A DNA stretch of 33,825 nt from a virus (IMGVR_UViG_3300025138_000169:1-33825); one strand, 5' to 3'. Shown: positions 24,371 to 31,226, counted from the stretch's first letter. Program-made: numbers and translations. Notes: generated from the letters alone by a model not told the origin.

Positions 24371-24603
24371 AATATATCCTGATATTGTATATGTGTAGTA
24401 TCAATACAGGAAAATGCCCATCAAATTCTATATCAGGTTATCAATTTGATACTTATTATGATTGTGTTAATAGCGGATATGCTATTGCTCAACAAACTTT
24501 TAGAACACTACCTACACTAGAAGAGTATGATATAGAAATTATTAATAAAAATAAATTAGTTATTAAGTTTGAGTGTAGAGGTATTAAATCTGAGAATATC
24601 TAA
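24367..24603 (+). CDS. Small Cys-containing putative secreted protein (78 aa)
   Basis: The ATG at 24367 overlaps the previous stop (ATGA) and is preferred to upstream ATG 24286, which lies inside the preceding gene. The product begins with a hydrophobic stretch (MKYILILYMCSINTGKC), followed by SGYQFDTYYDCVNSGYAI and a C-terminal IKFECRGIK. Four cysteines (10, 17, 32 and one near the end) suggest export and disulfides. I recall similar short proteins, with FDTYxDC and FxC motifs, in marine phages, without known function. It is the last rightward gene, and its stop overlaps the converging leftward gene by 4 nt. Confidence 0.62.
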   Translation: MKYILILYMCSINTGKCPSNSISGYQFDTYYDCVNSGYAIAQQTFRTLPTLEEYDIEIINKNKLVIKFECRGIKSENI

Positions 24604-24737
24604 CGACCTTGACCACGATATTTTTTCCATGATCTGCGTTTAGATTTATTCATTTTACATTTACTTGGATTCCTACCTATTGAAGTCTTATGTAAGATAG
24701 GTTCATGTTCAAGATGATCTTTAAATTTTCTAGCCAT
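24600..24737 (-). CDS. Small basic conserved phage protein (45 aa)
   Basis: The 45-aa protein begins MARKFKDHLEHEPILHKTSI and ends KRRSWKKYRGQGR. The SKRRSWKKYRGQGR ending is one I recognise from small basic proteins found in many phages, so despite its size it is likely real. No function is established, and nucleic-acid binding is suggested by charge only. It is the final leftward gene, overlaps the previous leftward gene by 8 nt, and converges with the last rightward gene. Confidence 0.72.
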   Translation of the reverse strand: MARKFKDHLEHEPILHKTSIGRNPSKCKMNKSKRRSWKKYRGQGR

Positions 24738-24993
24738 ACCAATTATATACTCCCCACATACCTAATAGTACATAAAGAATTTCCATTATGAAACGACCAT
24801 ACCCCTCTTGCTTCGTACTGTTCCACCCCCAGTATGCCCACATGGTAGAAGAAATCACTGCAAGACACCATCCTATTACTTGATAACTAGCTAACTTAAA
24901 TGTTGTTAGCAAGAAAGCACTTAGTACAGATATAGTTAATGCAATGTACCTAGCTATCTTTGTTTCTAAGTTTTTCCTTAACTTCCAAATCAT
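24730..24993 (-). CDS. Small multi-pass membrane protein (87 aa)
   Basis: The 87-aa protein has three predicted membrane segments: about 15-33 (YIALTISVLSAFLLTTF), 37-56 (YQVIGWCLAVISSTMWAYWG) and 68-85 (FIMEILYVLLGMWGVYNWYG). The last segment, with GxxNW-like aromatics, reminds me of short PnuC-like (nicotinamide riboside transporter) fragments in marine phages, but the protein is too small to be a full transporter. It overlaps the upstream nuclease gene by 44 nt. It is the only multi-spanning protein in the leftward operon. Confidence 0.68.
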   Translation of the reverse strand: MIWKLRKNLETKIARYIALTISVLSAFLLTTFKLASYQVIGWCLAVISSTMWAYWGWNSTKQEGYGRFIMEILYVLLGMWGVYNWYG

Positions 24994-25315
24994 ATGGCAA
25001 TTTATACTCGCTATGGTTTAGAAGTAAATCCACAAAATAACTAAGCTTTACTGCCACTAATGAGTCAGCATTATCTTCATGCATTACTAATGCATCAGCA
25101 CTACCCATCCAATTTTTTAATGTTTTAAATCCTGCACCATTCTTTCTAGCTTTAACTTCAATGATAAGATCAGGGTTTTTAATTTGTATATCGTGAGGAA
25201 AGTCAATCAAAGCCCCACTAAGAGGTTGTCGTTTTGCTGACAAACCTTTCTTGTTAAAATATTTAACCAAGTTATATTCGGTTCTATATCCTTTTTGTTT
25301 AGATTTTCTACTCAC
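24950..25315 (-). CDS. Holliday-junction-resolvase-like PD-(D/E)XK endonuclease
   Basis: The 121-aa protein has the compact Hjc/PDDEXK layout. KGYRTEYNLVKYFNKKG carries E13. A basic turn with AKRQPLSGA is followed by acidic D38/D42 (DFPHDIQIK), then the ExK motif IIEVKARK (E53, K55). The arrangement, size and KGxRxE start are those of archaeal-type Holliday junction resolvases used by several phages. It would cut branched DNA made by recombination or replication before packaging. Neighbouring genes encode SSB, an annealing protein and an exonuclease, which fits. Another small structure-specific nuclease is the alternative. Confidence 0.8.
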   Translation of the reverse strand: MSRKSKQKGYRTEYNLVKYFNKKGLSAKRQPLSGALIDFPHDIQIKNPDLIIEVKARKNGAGFKTLKNWMGSADALVMHEDNADSLVAVKLSYFVDLLLNHSEYKLPYDLEVKEKLRNKDS

Positions 25316-25499
25316 AAGGATTCTCCATTTCTTCAGGTTGCTTTAATATCTCTTGAATATTTTGCAATCTAAGAATCGGAAAAGCATCCCATGACTTTTG
25401 TATATAGAAAGCTAACTGATCTCTTACTGCATAAGGATTCTCCTTTGCAATTTTGTCAGCCATCATATATGCTTCGCCATTAATGTTTTGCTTTAGCAA
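25308..25499 (-). CDS. Small hypothetical protein, TTG start (63 aa)
   Basis: The likely start is TTG at 25499. A strong AAAGGAGG lies about nine bases upstream, inside the end of the preceding gene, whereas the in-frame ATGs at 25466/25463 lack such a site. The product reads LKQNINGEAYMMADKIAKEN, then YAVRDQLAFYIQKSWDAFPI and a Gln/Glu-rich end. It is soluble and helical with no recognised domain. It overlaps its neighbours on both sides (20 and 8 nt), as is typical for this operon. Confidence 0.6.
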   Translation of the reverse strand: MLKQNINGEAYMMADKIAKENPYAVRDQLAFYIQKSWDAFPILRLQNIQEILKQPEEMENPCE

Positions 25500-25731
25500 T
25501 TTTCACACCTCCTTTCTCGTAATCTCTATTGATTATAATGCGTCTAGCATCTCCAAACTTACCTATCTTTTTTAGGTATTCTTTTTTAATCAAAGCATCT
25601 ACTACTTTGTAAATCTGCGACTTAGATTTGTATCTAGTACCTTGTAAAATATCATCATAACTAGGAGATATTTTTTCTTGAGTAATATACTGTTTGATAA
25701 AAGTATAAATTGTGTATTGAGTTCTTGTCAT
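25480..25731 (-). CDS. LexA-like winged-helix DNA-binding protein (83 aa)
   Basis: The 83-aa protein resembles the N-terminal DNA-binding domain of LexA. It begins MTRTQYTIYTFIKQYITQEK, followed by SPSYDDIL, a recognition region KSKSQIYKVVDALIKKEYLK and a wing with GDARRIII. The C-terminal peptidase of LexA is absent, so it would not be self-cleaved after DNA damage. It is probably a phage regulator acting on its own promoters. The start is in ATGA overlap with the upstream 52-aa gene. Operator sequences cannot be assigned to it with certainty. Confidence 0.78.
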   Translation of the reverse strand: MTRTQYTIYTFIKQYITQEKISPSYDDILQGTRYKSKSQIYKVVDALIKKEYLKKIGKFGDARRIIINRDYEKGGVKIAKAKH

Positions 25732-25886
25732 TTCTTTTGTTCCATTTCTAGTATCTGTACATACTCATTCAATCTGTCTATTTCTTTTGCTTGTATAAGA
25801 TTATCTCGTTTGTAATCTTTTAATAGAGCGGCACATTTATTTAACCGCTCCATTAATTTACTTATATCGTTTGATTCGTTATCCAT
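25728..25886 (-). CDS. Short coiled-coil protein (52 aa)
   Basis: The 52-aa frame reads MDNESNDISKLMERLNKCAA, then LLKDYKRDNLIQAKEIDRLN and a further helical turn ending MEQKK. It shows heptad-like Leu/Ile spacing over its whole length, suggesting a coiled coil. It fills exactly the space between SSB (TAATG overlap) and the LexA-like gene (ATGA overlap), which is good evidence that it is real. Function is unknown. It might be a small partner of SSB or of the regulator. Confidence 0.62.
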   Translation of the reverse strand: MDNESNDISKLMERLNKCAALLKDYKRDNLIQAKEIDRLNEYVQILEMEQKK

Positions 25887-26296
25887 TAGAAAGGTACATC
25901 TTCGTTTGTTTCATTCTCATAGGTCTTATCGCTACCAAAATCATCCATCTCATTCTGAGATGATTTTGATTCGCTCTTAGAGTCTAACATTTCCATCTTA
26001 CTTTCAAACCGATCAAGATGCACTTCAGCTTGTTTCATTTGTATGCCCTCTTTCTCCCATGTTTTATATGTCAATCTTCCTTGCAATAATACTTTGCTTC
26101 CTTTCCTAGTATATTTCTGTAGTACTTCTGCAATCTTCTCATCCCATACAACAACCTTATGCCACTCAGTAAGTTTCTCTCCTTTGATTTTCTTATGTGT
26201 CGCAATACTAAGGAGAGCATAATTGCCCCCCTTAGAAGTTTGTTTAATATCAGGATCAGCACCAAGATTTCCTATTAGTGTGATACTATTGTACAT
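25886..26296 (-). CDS. ssb: Single-stranded DNA-binding protein
   Basis: The 136-aa OB-fold protein has SITLIGNLGADPDIK, YALLSIATHKKI, TEWHKVVVWDEKIAEVLQKY, and KGSKVLLQGRLTYKTWEKEG, and ends with an acidic tail finishing DVPF. That tail is the SSB protein-interaction tip. It coats ssDNA in replication and annealing. I choose the ATG at 26296, which sits five to eight bases after GGAGGAG. An ATG 15 bases further upstream overlaps this ribosome-binding site and is less likely. It overlaps the end of the annealing-protein candidate by 11 nt, coupling the two. Confidence 0.93.
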   Translation of the reverse strand: MYNSITLIGNLGADPDIKQTSKGGNYALLSIATHKKIKGEKLTEWHKVVVWDEKIAEVLQKYTRKGSKVLLQGRLTYKTWEKEGIQMKQAEVHLDRFESKMEMLDSKSESKSSQNEMDDFGSDKTYENETNEDVPF

Positions 26297-26906
26297 TCTT
26301 CTCTCCTCCATTAGTTAGTTCATGTAGTCTTGTTTCATATAAAGTTTTTGTTTGTAGATAAACTGCAGGACTTGTCTGCTTTGCTTTACCCATATGTACT
26401 TTATACATTTGTCCATATGCTTTTAACTCTTTAAGATTCTTGCTAGAGTTAATCTCTCCTTGGAATGTTTCTAACTTTGTATCATCACTAGCACCTACAT
26501 TATTTGTTGGTCTAGTATTAGAAGATAAATCCATTTCATCTTCTGAATATACAAAGCCATGCATACCAAGTAGTTTTAAGATTGCTCTATCAACTGCTCT
26601 TTTCTCAGCCATAGCATAAGGATAGGAATTTTTATTATTCTTAGGACTTGCTTCTCCATAGGTAATAACTTTTTCCTCACTCCCATTTACTCCGATTGAT
26701 GCTCTACATTTAATACAAACTATTCCATCTCTTGAATTAGTTTCTATCTCCTCTAGGTCATATCGTATTTTATTTTTTGCACCAGCGATCTCAATAAATC
26801 TATGATACATTACCCAAGTTCCATGACAATCCCATAAGCACTGCTTAGGATCAAAGCCAAGTTTCTTTAGGATTTGTTTTACTCTTTCGTCTAGTGGTTT
26901 AGCCAT
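26286..26906 (-). CDS. Probable single-strand annealing/recombination protein (206 aa)
   Basis: The 206-aa protein contains the conserved segment FGEA-like YGEASPKNNKNSYPYAMAEK, then RAVDRAILKLLGMHGF and VYSEDEMD. I recognise this from phage proteins grouped near ERF/Rad52-type annealing proteins. The context is strong: it lies between a YqaJ-type exonuclease and SSB, the usual exonuclease-annealase-SSB set. It would pair complementary single strands for recombination-dependent replication or concatemer formation. Cysteines at C19, C25 and a C-x2-C pair (IVCIKC) are also visible. The family assignment is inference, and a replication accessory protein is the alternative. Confidence 0.68.
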   Translation of the reverse strand: MAKPLDERVKQILKKLGFDPKQCLWDCHGTWVMYHRFIEIAGAKNKIRYDLEEIETNSRDGIVCIKCRASIGVNGSEEKVITYGEASPKNNKNSYPYAMAEKRAVDRAILKLLGMHGFVYSEDEMDLSSNTRPTNNVGASDDTKLETFQGEINSSKNLKELKAYGQMYKVHMGKAKQTSPAVYLQTKTLYETRLHELTNGGEKNVQ

Positions 26907-26907
26907 C

Positions 26908-27753
26908 TTACATACCTCCTTTGGTTTTTTCTTTGATGGTTAAGTAACCAGCTTTTGTTCTGCTGATTACAACTCCTCCTCCAACTGCTTTCCTACAGTT
27001 ATCAGGAATCTTTGCTTTCAAGACTTTGCCCAATGCAGTATTCTCATTTGCAATCTGCTTTGTTTCAACCCATCTTGTAGCATTTGATAAGAATTGATTA
27101 TCTTTATTCTCATCAAAATTTAGTGATATCATGTCATTGATCTTGATAGCACCTGCAAGTTTAGGTAACTCTTTAGTGTCTATCTTCTCAGGTTCTTTGT
27201 TGTCTTTAACATAGGACCAAAAAGATTTCTCAATGTCATAAAGTTTCTTTTGATAATTTTTATCAGCATCAATCTTGCAATGTTCATGTCTTTGATTGCC
27301 GAAGATTACAGATAGCCAAGCATGATTACATTCACTAACCATAAGGTAGTGTTGTATCTGTGGCATATAAGTACTGATGCAATTATCTAAAGTGTTATTA
27401 GAATTAGTATGCTTGTATTCTACTATTGCATTATCCGACTTAGAATAATCATCATAGTGTGCAAACATAAATTCTTTTTCTGTTTTTAAATTAGCATGAT
27501 GAACAGACAATTCACTTATATCTAATTCAGATGCGTAGTTTAGGAACATTCTATTTACAGGTTCGGTATGAATACCTAGTTGAACTGCAAGAACTTTTGA
27601 TAAATCATCAGGTTCTTTTCTGTTGGTTTTTTCTAACCAAAGATCATGCCAATCTCCTCGCATAATTCTTGTGGCATCACTACCACCAAGACCACGATTA
27701 CGATTGATCTTTACATCTTCAACTGGAGTCTTGATAACTTCTTTTGTTTTCAT
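26908..27753 (-). CDS. YqaJ/lambda-exonuclease-like recombinase exonuclease
   Basis: The 281-aa protein has the YqaJ signature: GLGGSDATRIM (21-31), E64 in HTEPVNR, D101-D102, the catalytic E112-Y-K114 (AIVEYKH), and Q132/Q134 in the helix YMPQIQHYLMVS. Enzymes of this family degrade one strand of duplex DNA to give 3' tails for the annealing protein, whose candidate gene follows one base later. I start at 27753, where AAAGGAG stands seven bases before the ATG. The frame is open upstream to 27804, but that extension runs into the preceding gene. The length is normal for the family. Confidence 0.9.
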   Translation of the reverse strand: MKTKEVIKTPVEDVKINRNRGLGGSDATRIMRGDWHDLWLEKTNRKEPDDLSKVLAVQLGIHTEPVNRMFLNYASELDISELSVHHANLKTEKEFMFAHYDDYSKSDNAIVEYKHTNSNNTLDNCISTYMPQIQHYLMVSECNHAWLSVIFGNQRHEHCKIDADKNYQKKLYDIEKSFWSYVKDNKEPEKIDTKELPKLAGAIKINDMISLNFDENKDNQFLSNATRWVETKQIANENTALGKVLKAKIPDNCRKAVGGGVVISRTKAGYLTIKEKTKGGM

Positions 27754-27769
27754 TATATTCTCCTTTTGT

Positions 27770-28159
27770 TTATTTGTTATACTCTTTTTGTTTCCATTGT
27801 TCAAGCTTATAAAATGTATGTGTTATTTTTCTAAGCCATCCTAAATGGTATTCGTATGGTGCATCTAGTCTATCGGTAAATTCTACTGGTAGTGGTAATC
27901 TTGCATACTTATATTTAATTAATATATCTTCCATACAATCTTTAAGTAAGGATGCAGGGTACTTCTGAAGTATTCTAAAGTATTGTTCTAACCCTGTTTC
28001 ATTTGGTATATTAATTGAAAAGGTACTAGCAATAGTTTCTAATACAACTGCAATATCTTTTCTAGTACATGGTTGAATACAGTTAGCCATGCGATTAATA
28101 ATATTAGGTGCATCACTATCTATCGTACTTGATGGTACGAATGTTTTGTCTTTGCCCAT
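27770..28159 (-). CDS. Probable replication protein, helicase-loader-like (129 aa)
   Basis: The frame is open to 28372, but the upstream part lies inside another gene. The ATG at 28159, after AAGG, gives a 129-aa protein with a 44-nt overlap. It contains IINRMANCIQPCTRKDIAVV, then LEQYFRILQKYPASLLKDCM and KYARLPLPVEFTDRLD. The KYPAxxLKDCMEDILIKYKY...LPxxxEF pattern occurs in phage replication proteins that act like lambda P or replisome organisers, as I remember them. The O-like gene next to it supports a pair recruiting the host DnaB helicase, since no phage helicase is encoded. This is inference from pattern and context. Confidence 0.6.
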   Translation of the reverse strand: MGKDKTFVPSSTIDSDAPNIINRMANCIQPCTRKDIAVVLETIASTFSINIPNETGLEQYFRILQKYPASLLKDCMEDILIKYKYARLPLPVEFTDRLDAPYEYHLGWLRKITHTFYKLEQWKQKEYNK

Positions 28160-28655
28160 CAGATACCTTATCTCCCATACTCGCAACATCACTGATTCTT
28201 TTGCGTCTTTCTTGAACAGCATTGGAATCATATGGACTGTTGAATGTTTTAGTTTGTCTTCTAGTGTTTGCAAACTGGATTGATCTTCTAATCCAGTTTC
28301 TAAAACAAGCATCCCAGTCTGCTTTAACATCTCCATTTGCTTTGTAATGATCTGTGAATTTTTCTTTTTCATAGTTTATATCTACCTCACTTCCATGATT
28401 GTTAATGATATAGTCAATACATTGTGGACTTGGTTCGTATTCTCCAACCATTGACTTGTGTTCTAGTAATGCAACATTCATATCTAATGCATTACACCAA
28501 TTCAAAAAGTTAGATGCATTTGGTATTTGCTTTAGACTCTCCCACTTATTAATGAGAGAGTCAGCAACACCAACTTTTTCTGCAAGTGCAGTAGCATCTA
28601 TCCTAAGATATTGTCTGCGTAACTTCAGATGATTGATGATCTGATTGTACAACAT
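28116..28655 (-). CDS. HTH protein with DnaT/O-like C-terminus, candidate replication initiator
   Basis: The 179-aa protein has an N-terminal helix-turn-helix (about 18-66: IDATALAEKVGVADSLINKW, then IPNASNFLNWCNALDMN). Its C-terminal half includes FTDHYKANGDVKADWDACFR followed by NWIRR (100-124), the DWxxxxRNWxRR motif seen in primosomal DnaT-like and phage O-like replication proteins. The ATG at 28655 has a very good GGAGGA four bases upstream. A DNA-binding head joined to a replisome-recruiting tail suggests an origin-binding initiator, by analogy with lambda O. It overlaps both neighbours (53 and 44 nt). I found no convincing iteron set. Confidence 0.68.
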   Translation of the reverse strand: MLYNQIINHLKLRRQYLRIDATALAEKVGVADSLINKWESLKQIPNASNFLNWCNALDMNVALLEHKSMVGEYEPSPQCIDYIINNHGSEVDINYEKEKFTDHYKANGDVKADWDACFRNWIRRSIQFANTRRQTKTFNSPYDSNAVQERRKRISDVASMGDKVSDGQRQNIRTIKYDR

Positions 28656-28971
28656 AGCTCCTCCAATCTATTTGATCTGCATAACTACCTCTCTTCTGAA
28701 AGAAGTTATTATATTTAGGATGTTCTGCCATAAACATACGACTATAGAATGGTTTATAATCATTGTTTATTTTATATGGGTCATGTGAAAATGTAACTAC
28801 ATTTGTTTCCCATCTTATTCTATTGATAACCATCTCACTTGATAGTTTAGTATGACCTCTGTTGATTGCTTGTAATGTAAATTGTACAAACATCTTATAC
28901 ACTTCAGGATTCTTTTGATGAAAAGTTTTAAACTCCTCAACTAAATCCTTAAAGTTCTTTTGGTTCAGCAT
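28603..28971 (-). CDS. Conserved phage hypothetical protein (122 aa)
   Basis: The 122-aa protein carries VYKMFVQFTLQAINRGHTKL, INRIRWETNVVTF, and YKINNDYKPFYSRMFMAEHP. The motif set (F.FTLQAI..GH...S...V..RIRWE, then YKINN...PFYSR.FM..HP.Y..FF..R) is one I recognise as a conserved hypothetical family in phage replication regions, possibly DNA-modifying or DNA-binding, without proof. It overlaps the upstream HTH gene by 23 nt and the downstream initiator candidate by 53 nt. Confidence 0.7.
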   Translation of the reverse strand: MLNQKNFKDLVEEFKTFHQKNPEVYKMFVQFTLQAINRGHTKLSSEMVINRIRWETNVVTFSHDPYKINNDYKPFYSRMFMAEHPKYNNFFQKRGSYADQIDWRSYVVQSDHQSSEVTQTIS

Positions 28972-29254
28972 GATCTATCTCCTGTGTAATAGGTACACCT
29001 TTATCATCTGCATTATCTGTATCATAAGATAATGTATCTAATATAAAAGGTACACGATTAAGATTGCATTGCAAAAATTTCATAGCTAATAAAAACTTTT
29101 GTAATGACATTCCATTTACACCAGTTTCATACTTTTGTACTTGCTGAAATGTTACACTAAGTTCTTTAGCTAACATTGATTGTGTCATTCTTGGATTCTT
29201 ACTAAGTCTTTGTTGCTTAATAAATTCTCCAACAACTTGATTGAAGTTACTCAT
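28949..29254 (-). CDS. Cro/CI-type HTH regulator (101 aa)
   Basis: The 101-aa protein has an XRE-family helix-turn-helix over about residues 8-62: VGEFIKQQRLSKNPRMTQSM, LAKELSVTFQQVQKYETGVN and GMSLQKFLLAMKFL. The recognition helix is FQQVQKYETG, typical of Cro/CI proteins. An acidic tail follows (YDTDNADDKG). No dimerisation/peptidase domain is present. Without an integrase or other lysogeny genes it is more likely an early-to-late switch regulator than a prophage repressor. Possible targets are the palindromes near 32602 and 32628. Confidence 0.82.
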   Translation of the reverse strand: MSNFNQVVGEFIKQQRLSKNPRMTQSMLAKELSVTFQQVQKYETGVNGMSLQKFLLAMKFLQCNLNRVPFILDTLSYDTDNADDKGVPITQEIDHAEPKEL

Positions 29255-29693
29255 TTGGATTATCCTTTCTTGTTATTGTTTCTCCCTTATCATTAATCAT
29301 AATCAAGTTATGAGTATGAATTATGTAATGACCATTATCAGAATTATCTCCATCATTAGGTTCTTTACCTAAATAAATGCTATGAGATATATCTGTATTA
29401 TGTACAATAGGTTTATTCATATCAGATTCTCCATCTGTTTTTTCAAAACCTTTACATTCTCTCAACTGTTTATGTTGTCTAAGTTCTCCAATGAATTGAA
29501 CCATTAAATTTCTTGATTCCATTCTACTTGTTGGATCACTTATTCTTCCTTTTTCTTTTTTTATTCTTGCATGGAAATCTGTCATCCAATGCAAAGCAAC
29601 TTGTGGAAACCAAGTGCCACCCCAATGATGAAATATACTTGGACTTTCATCTCCATCTTTATCTTTAAAAGATATACTTACTCTATCTCCCAT
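29247..29693 (-). CDS. Conserved hypothetical protein (148 aa)
   Basis: The 148-aa soluble protein begins MGDRVSISFKDKDGDESPSI, followed by FHHWGGTWFPQVALHWMTDF. The HHWGG segment and several histidines stand out, and the start (GDRxSISF...ES..LF.HWGG) is one I have seen in phage hypothetical proteins of early regions. The C-terminal half is acidic and Asn/Asp-rich (EPNDGDNSDNGHYIIHTHN). There is no known domain. It overlaps both neighbours by 8-11 nt. Metal binding by the His cluster is speculation. Confidence 0.65.
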   Translation of the reverse strand: MGDRVSISFKDKDGDESPSIFHHWGGTWFPQVALHWMTDFHARIKKEKGRISDPTSRMESRNLMVQFIGELRQHKQLRECKGFEKTDGESDMNKPIVHNTDISHSIYLGKEPNDGDNSDNGHYIIHTHNLIMINDKGETITRKDNPNE

Positions 29694-29871
29694 CTTTTAC
29701 CTCCATTTCTTTTGTTAATATTAATGGTTCTTGTTCTTTACAGTACTCAGTTAAAAAACTATCAACAGATGAAGCTGTGTCATCATCTATTTCTAAAATA
29801 GTATCTGTGTACCAAGTACCATTTGGTCTTTCTACTGTTGCAACTATTGCCCAACTTACTATTTTTCTCAT
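29683..29871 (-). CDS. Small hypothetical protein (62 aa)
   Basis: The 62-aa protein reads MRKIVSWAIVATVERPNGTW, then YTDTILEIDDDTASSVDSFL and TEYCKEQEPLIL. It is a probable small alpha/beta protein, acidic, with no signal (the N-terminal hydrophobic stretch is a short strand). A GGAGG ribosome-binding site precedes the ATG. It overlaps the next gene by 11 nt. No function is assigned. Confidence 0.6.
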   Translation of the reverse strand: MRKIVSWAIVATVERPNGTWYTDTILEIDDDTASSVDSFLTEYCKEQEPLILTKEMEVKDGR

Positions 29872-29879
29872 ACTTCCTC

Positions 29880-30074
29880 CTAACTTATTTTGATAATGAG
29901 TTTAGCATTATCGTTTTTCTCTTTGGGAAATTCTATTGAGATAGATTCTAAACTTCTATAGGTTCTATCTTTAGCATCATCCCAATGATTACCACTAAAT
30001 TCGACATCAGCTTTACTATCAATTCTGTTTAGAGTTTGTAGTATAAACTTGAAGTCATCACTATTTACTTTCAT
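29880..30074 (-). CDS. Small hypothetical protein (64 aa)
   Basis: The 64-aa protein reads MKVNSDDFKFILQTLNRIDS, then KADVEFSGNHWDDAKDRTYR and a C-terminal strand SISIEFPKEKNDNAKLIIKI. It is charged and soluble, with no known motif. The ATG is in TAATG overlap with the end of the ArdC-like gene, and the AGGTTG-like ribosome-binding site is weak, so it is probably translated by coupling to that gene. A functional link to ArdC is possible but unsupported. Confidence 0.58.
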   Translation of the reverse strand: MKVNSDDFKFILQTLNRIDSKADVEFSGNHWDDAKDRTYRSLESISIEFPKEKNDNAKLIIKIS

Positions 30075-30955
30075 TACGCAACCTCCTTGATTACATTTGT
30101 TGTTGATTGTAAATTCTTACAGAAGTCTAATGACTTACTTGCAAGACTTGATGCTTTCCAAATAGCATCTTCGTTTTCTTCTAAACACTTGATCCAGTTA
30201 TTAAGATACATAGCATGGTCTTCTCTTGGAGAAGAAGTTATGTTTAGATGACTAGCAATAAAACATGATCCAAGTTCTGCAACTAATTCTTCGAATGCAT
30301 ATCCACTTGAACCAAACTTTGTTGATAGTTTTCTATCGCATCTATCCTTATGACCTGTCCAATGGGTCAGCTCATGAAACATAGTGCAATAGTAGTTTTC
30401 TGTAGCGGTACTGTGTTGTGTATTGATAAAAGATTCTTTGCTTGGCATACGAATCTCATCAATGCTTGGTATATAACAAGCTTTACCACTACGAGAAATC
30501 TTTGCTCCTGTATTATTTATAAATACATCAGCAGTATTATTGTCATTGACTTTGTTTTCGAATGTATCAAAGCCGACAAACTTTTCTGTATTACCCTCTA
30601 CTTGTTCTATATTAAATACATCAAAGGTTCTAAACAACTGAAACATTTGTTCTTTTGTTTCTCCTTTTCTTTCTACTTCTTTAATGTATTTCTTTATGAA
30701 CAATAACTTTGTAGATGATTCTCCTTTCTTAACTTGACATCCATGTCTAGTCCATTGCTTGTATGTACCCCAAACATATCTGTCATATGGTTCAAATGCT
30801 AACTGCATAATGTTACCGCCAGTATATTTGTAACCATCTACTGAAGTGAATAGTTTATTAGCCCAAGGTTTAGTCCATTGACTACCTTGTTCTTTCATTA
30901 ACTTCAGTATGTTTTTTGTAATGCTATGGACTACATCTTTTGCTTTGCCTTGCAT
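30074..30955 (-). CDS. ArdC-like antirestriction protein with zincin domain
   Basis: The 293-aa protein matches ArdC. The N-terminal ssDNA-binding domain (about 1-130) has ITKNILKLMKEQGSQWTKPW, NIMQLAF, RYVWGTYKQW and VKKGESSTKLLF. The C-terminal zinc metallopeptidase-like domain has H194-E-L-T-H198 in MFHELTHWTGH and a downstream glutamate (FEELVAELGS, 221-230). ArdC proteins protect incoming DNA from restriction in plasmids and occur in many phages. The zinc site is intact, so protein cleavage is possible. It lies early in the leftward operon, where a first-minutes defence gene would be expected. Confidence 0.9.
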   Translation of the reverse strand: MQGKAKDVVHSITKNILKLMKEQGSQWTKPWANKLFTSVDGYKYTGGNIMQLAFEPYDRYVWGTYKQWTRHGCQVKKGESSTKLLFIKKYIKEVERKGETKEQMFQLFRTFDVFNIEQVEGNTEKFVGFDTFENKVNDNNTADVFINNTGAKISRSGKACYIPSIDEIRMPSKESFINTQHSTATENYYCTMFHELTHWTGHKDRCDRKLSTKFGSSGYAFEELVAELGSCFIASHLNITSSPREDHAMYLNNWIKCLEENEDAIWKASSLASKSLDFCKNLQSTTNVIKEVA

Positions 30956-31143
30956 TTATCCTCCTTAGGTTTATTGAACTTATGATTTGGATTTAAGTCT
31001 GAATTTAATTCACACAATTTTCCAAACAAATAAAAAGCTATGCCCATATCTATTGGACCTTGGATTTTTATTTTAACTTGTGGAAAATCAGAATGCCAAT
31101 GCTCTTCCCATCCATCTTCTTGTTGTTTATATACTGCACTCAT
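30931..31143 (-). CDS. Small hypothetical protein (70 aa)
   Basis: The ATG at 31143 follows AGGAGGTGT with ideal spacing and is preferred to an upstream ATG at 31206 that would add an Asn-rich leader. The 70-aa product reads MSAVYKQQEDGWEEHWHSDF, then PQVKIKIQGPIDMGIAFYLF and GKLCELN, with a Lys-rich tail. The WEEHWHSDFP segment has three aromatic/His residues close together. It is soluble, with no family recognised. Its end overlaps the ArdC-like start by 25 nt. Confidence 0.6.
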   Translation of the reverse strand: MSAVYKQQEDGWEEHWHSDFPQVKIKIQGPIDMGIAFYLFGKLCELNSDLNPNHKFNKPKEDKCKAKQKM

Positions 31144-31154
31144 ACACCTCCTAG

Positions 31155-31226
31155 TTATATTGTTATTATCATTATAATCATTGTAAAAAGAAACAGAACA
31201 CAACAATAGAAATCAACACTACTCAT
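31155..31226 (-). CDS. Possible 23-aa membrane peptide
   Basis: An ATG in ATGA overlap with the stop of the 82-aa gene, with GGAGG four bases upstream, opens a 23-codon frame: MSSVDFYCCVLFLFTMIIMI followed by TI. It is almost entirely hydrophobic with two adjacent cysteines. It fills a gap that would otherwise be empty. Such peptides are common in early phage operons, but a frame this short could arise by chance. Confidence 0.38.
   Translation of the reverse strand: MSSVDFYCCVLFLFTMIIMIITI

Noticed and set aside
24600-24740. Bidirectional terminator at the convergence of the two operons
   Set aside because: Only a weak interrupted stem (ACCTAT/ATAGGT around 24675-24702) inside the 45-aa gene was seen, with no U run, so I do not list it.
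27623-27844. Two overlapping plus-strand frames near the YqaJ gene start
   Set aside because: They are antisense to the exonuclease start and its ribosome-binding site, with no coding signature.
28160-28372. N-terminal extension of the helicase-loader-like protein to 28372
   Set aside because: This DNA encodes the DWxxxxRNWxRR part of the initiator candidate in another frame, and the extension shows no pattern. The ATG at 28159 has a ribosome-binding site.
28949-29254. Cro/CI-type protein taken as evidence of lysogeny
   Set aside because: It lacks a dimerisation/peptidase domain, and no integrase, excisionase or partition gene is present. A transcription-switch role fits better.
30350-30706. 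A 118-codon plus-strand frame opposite the ArdC-like gene
   Set aside because: The product is Cys/Phe/Tyr-rich with no sensible pattern and is antisense to a gene with intact catalytic motifs.
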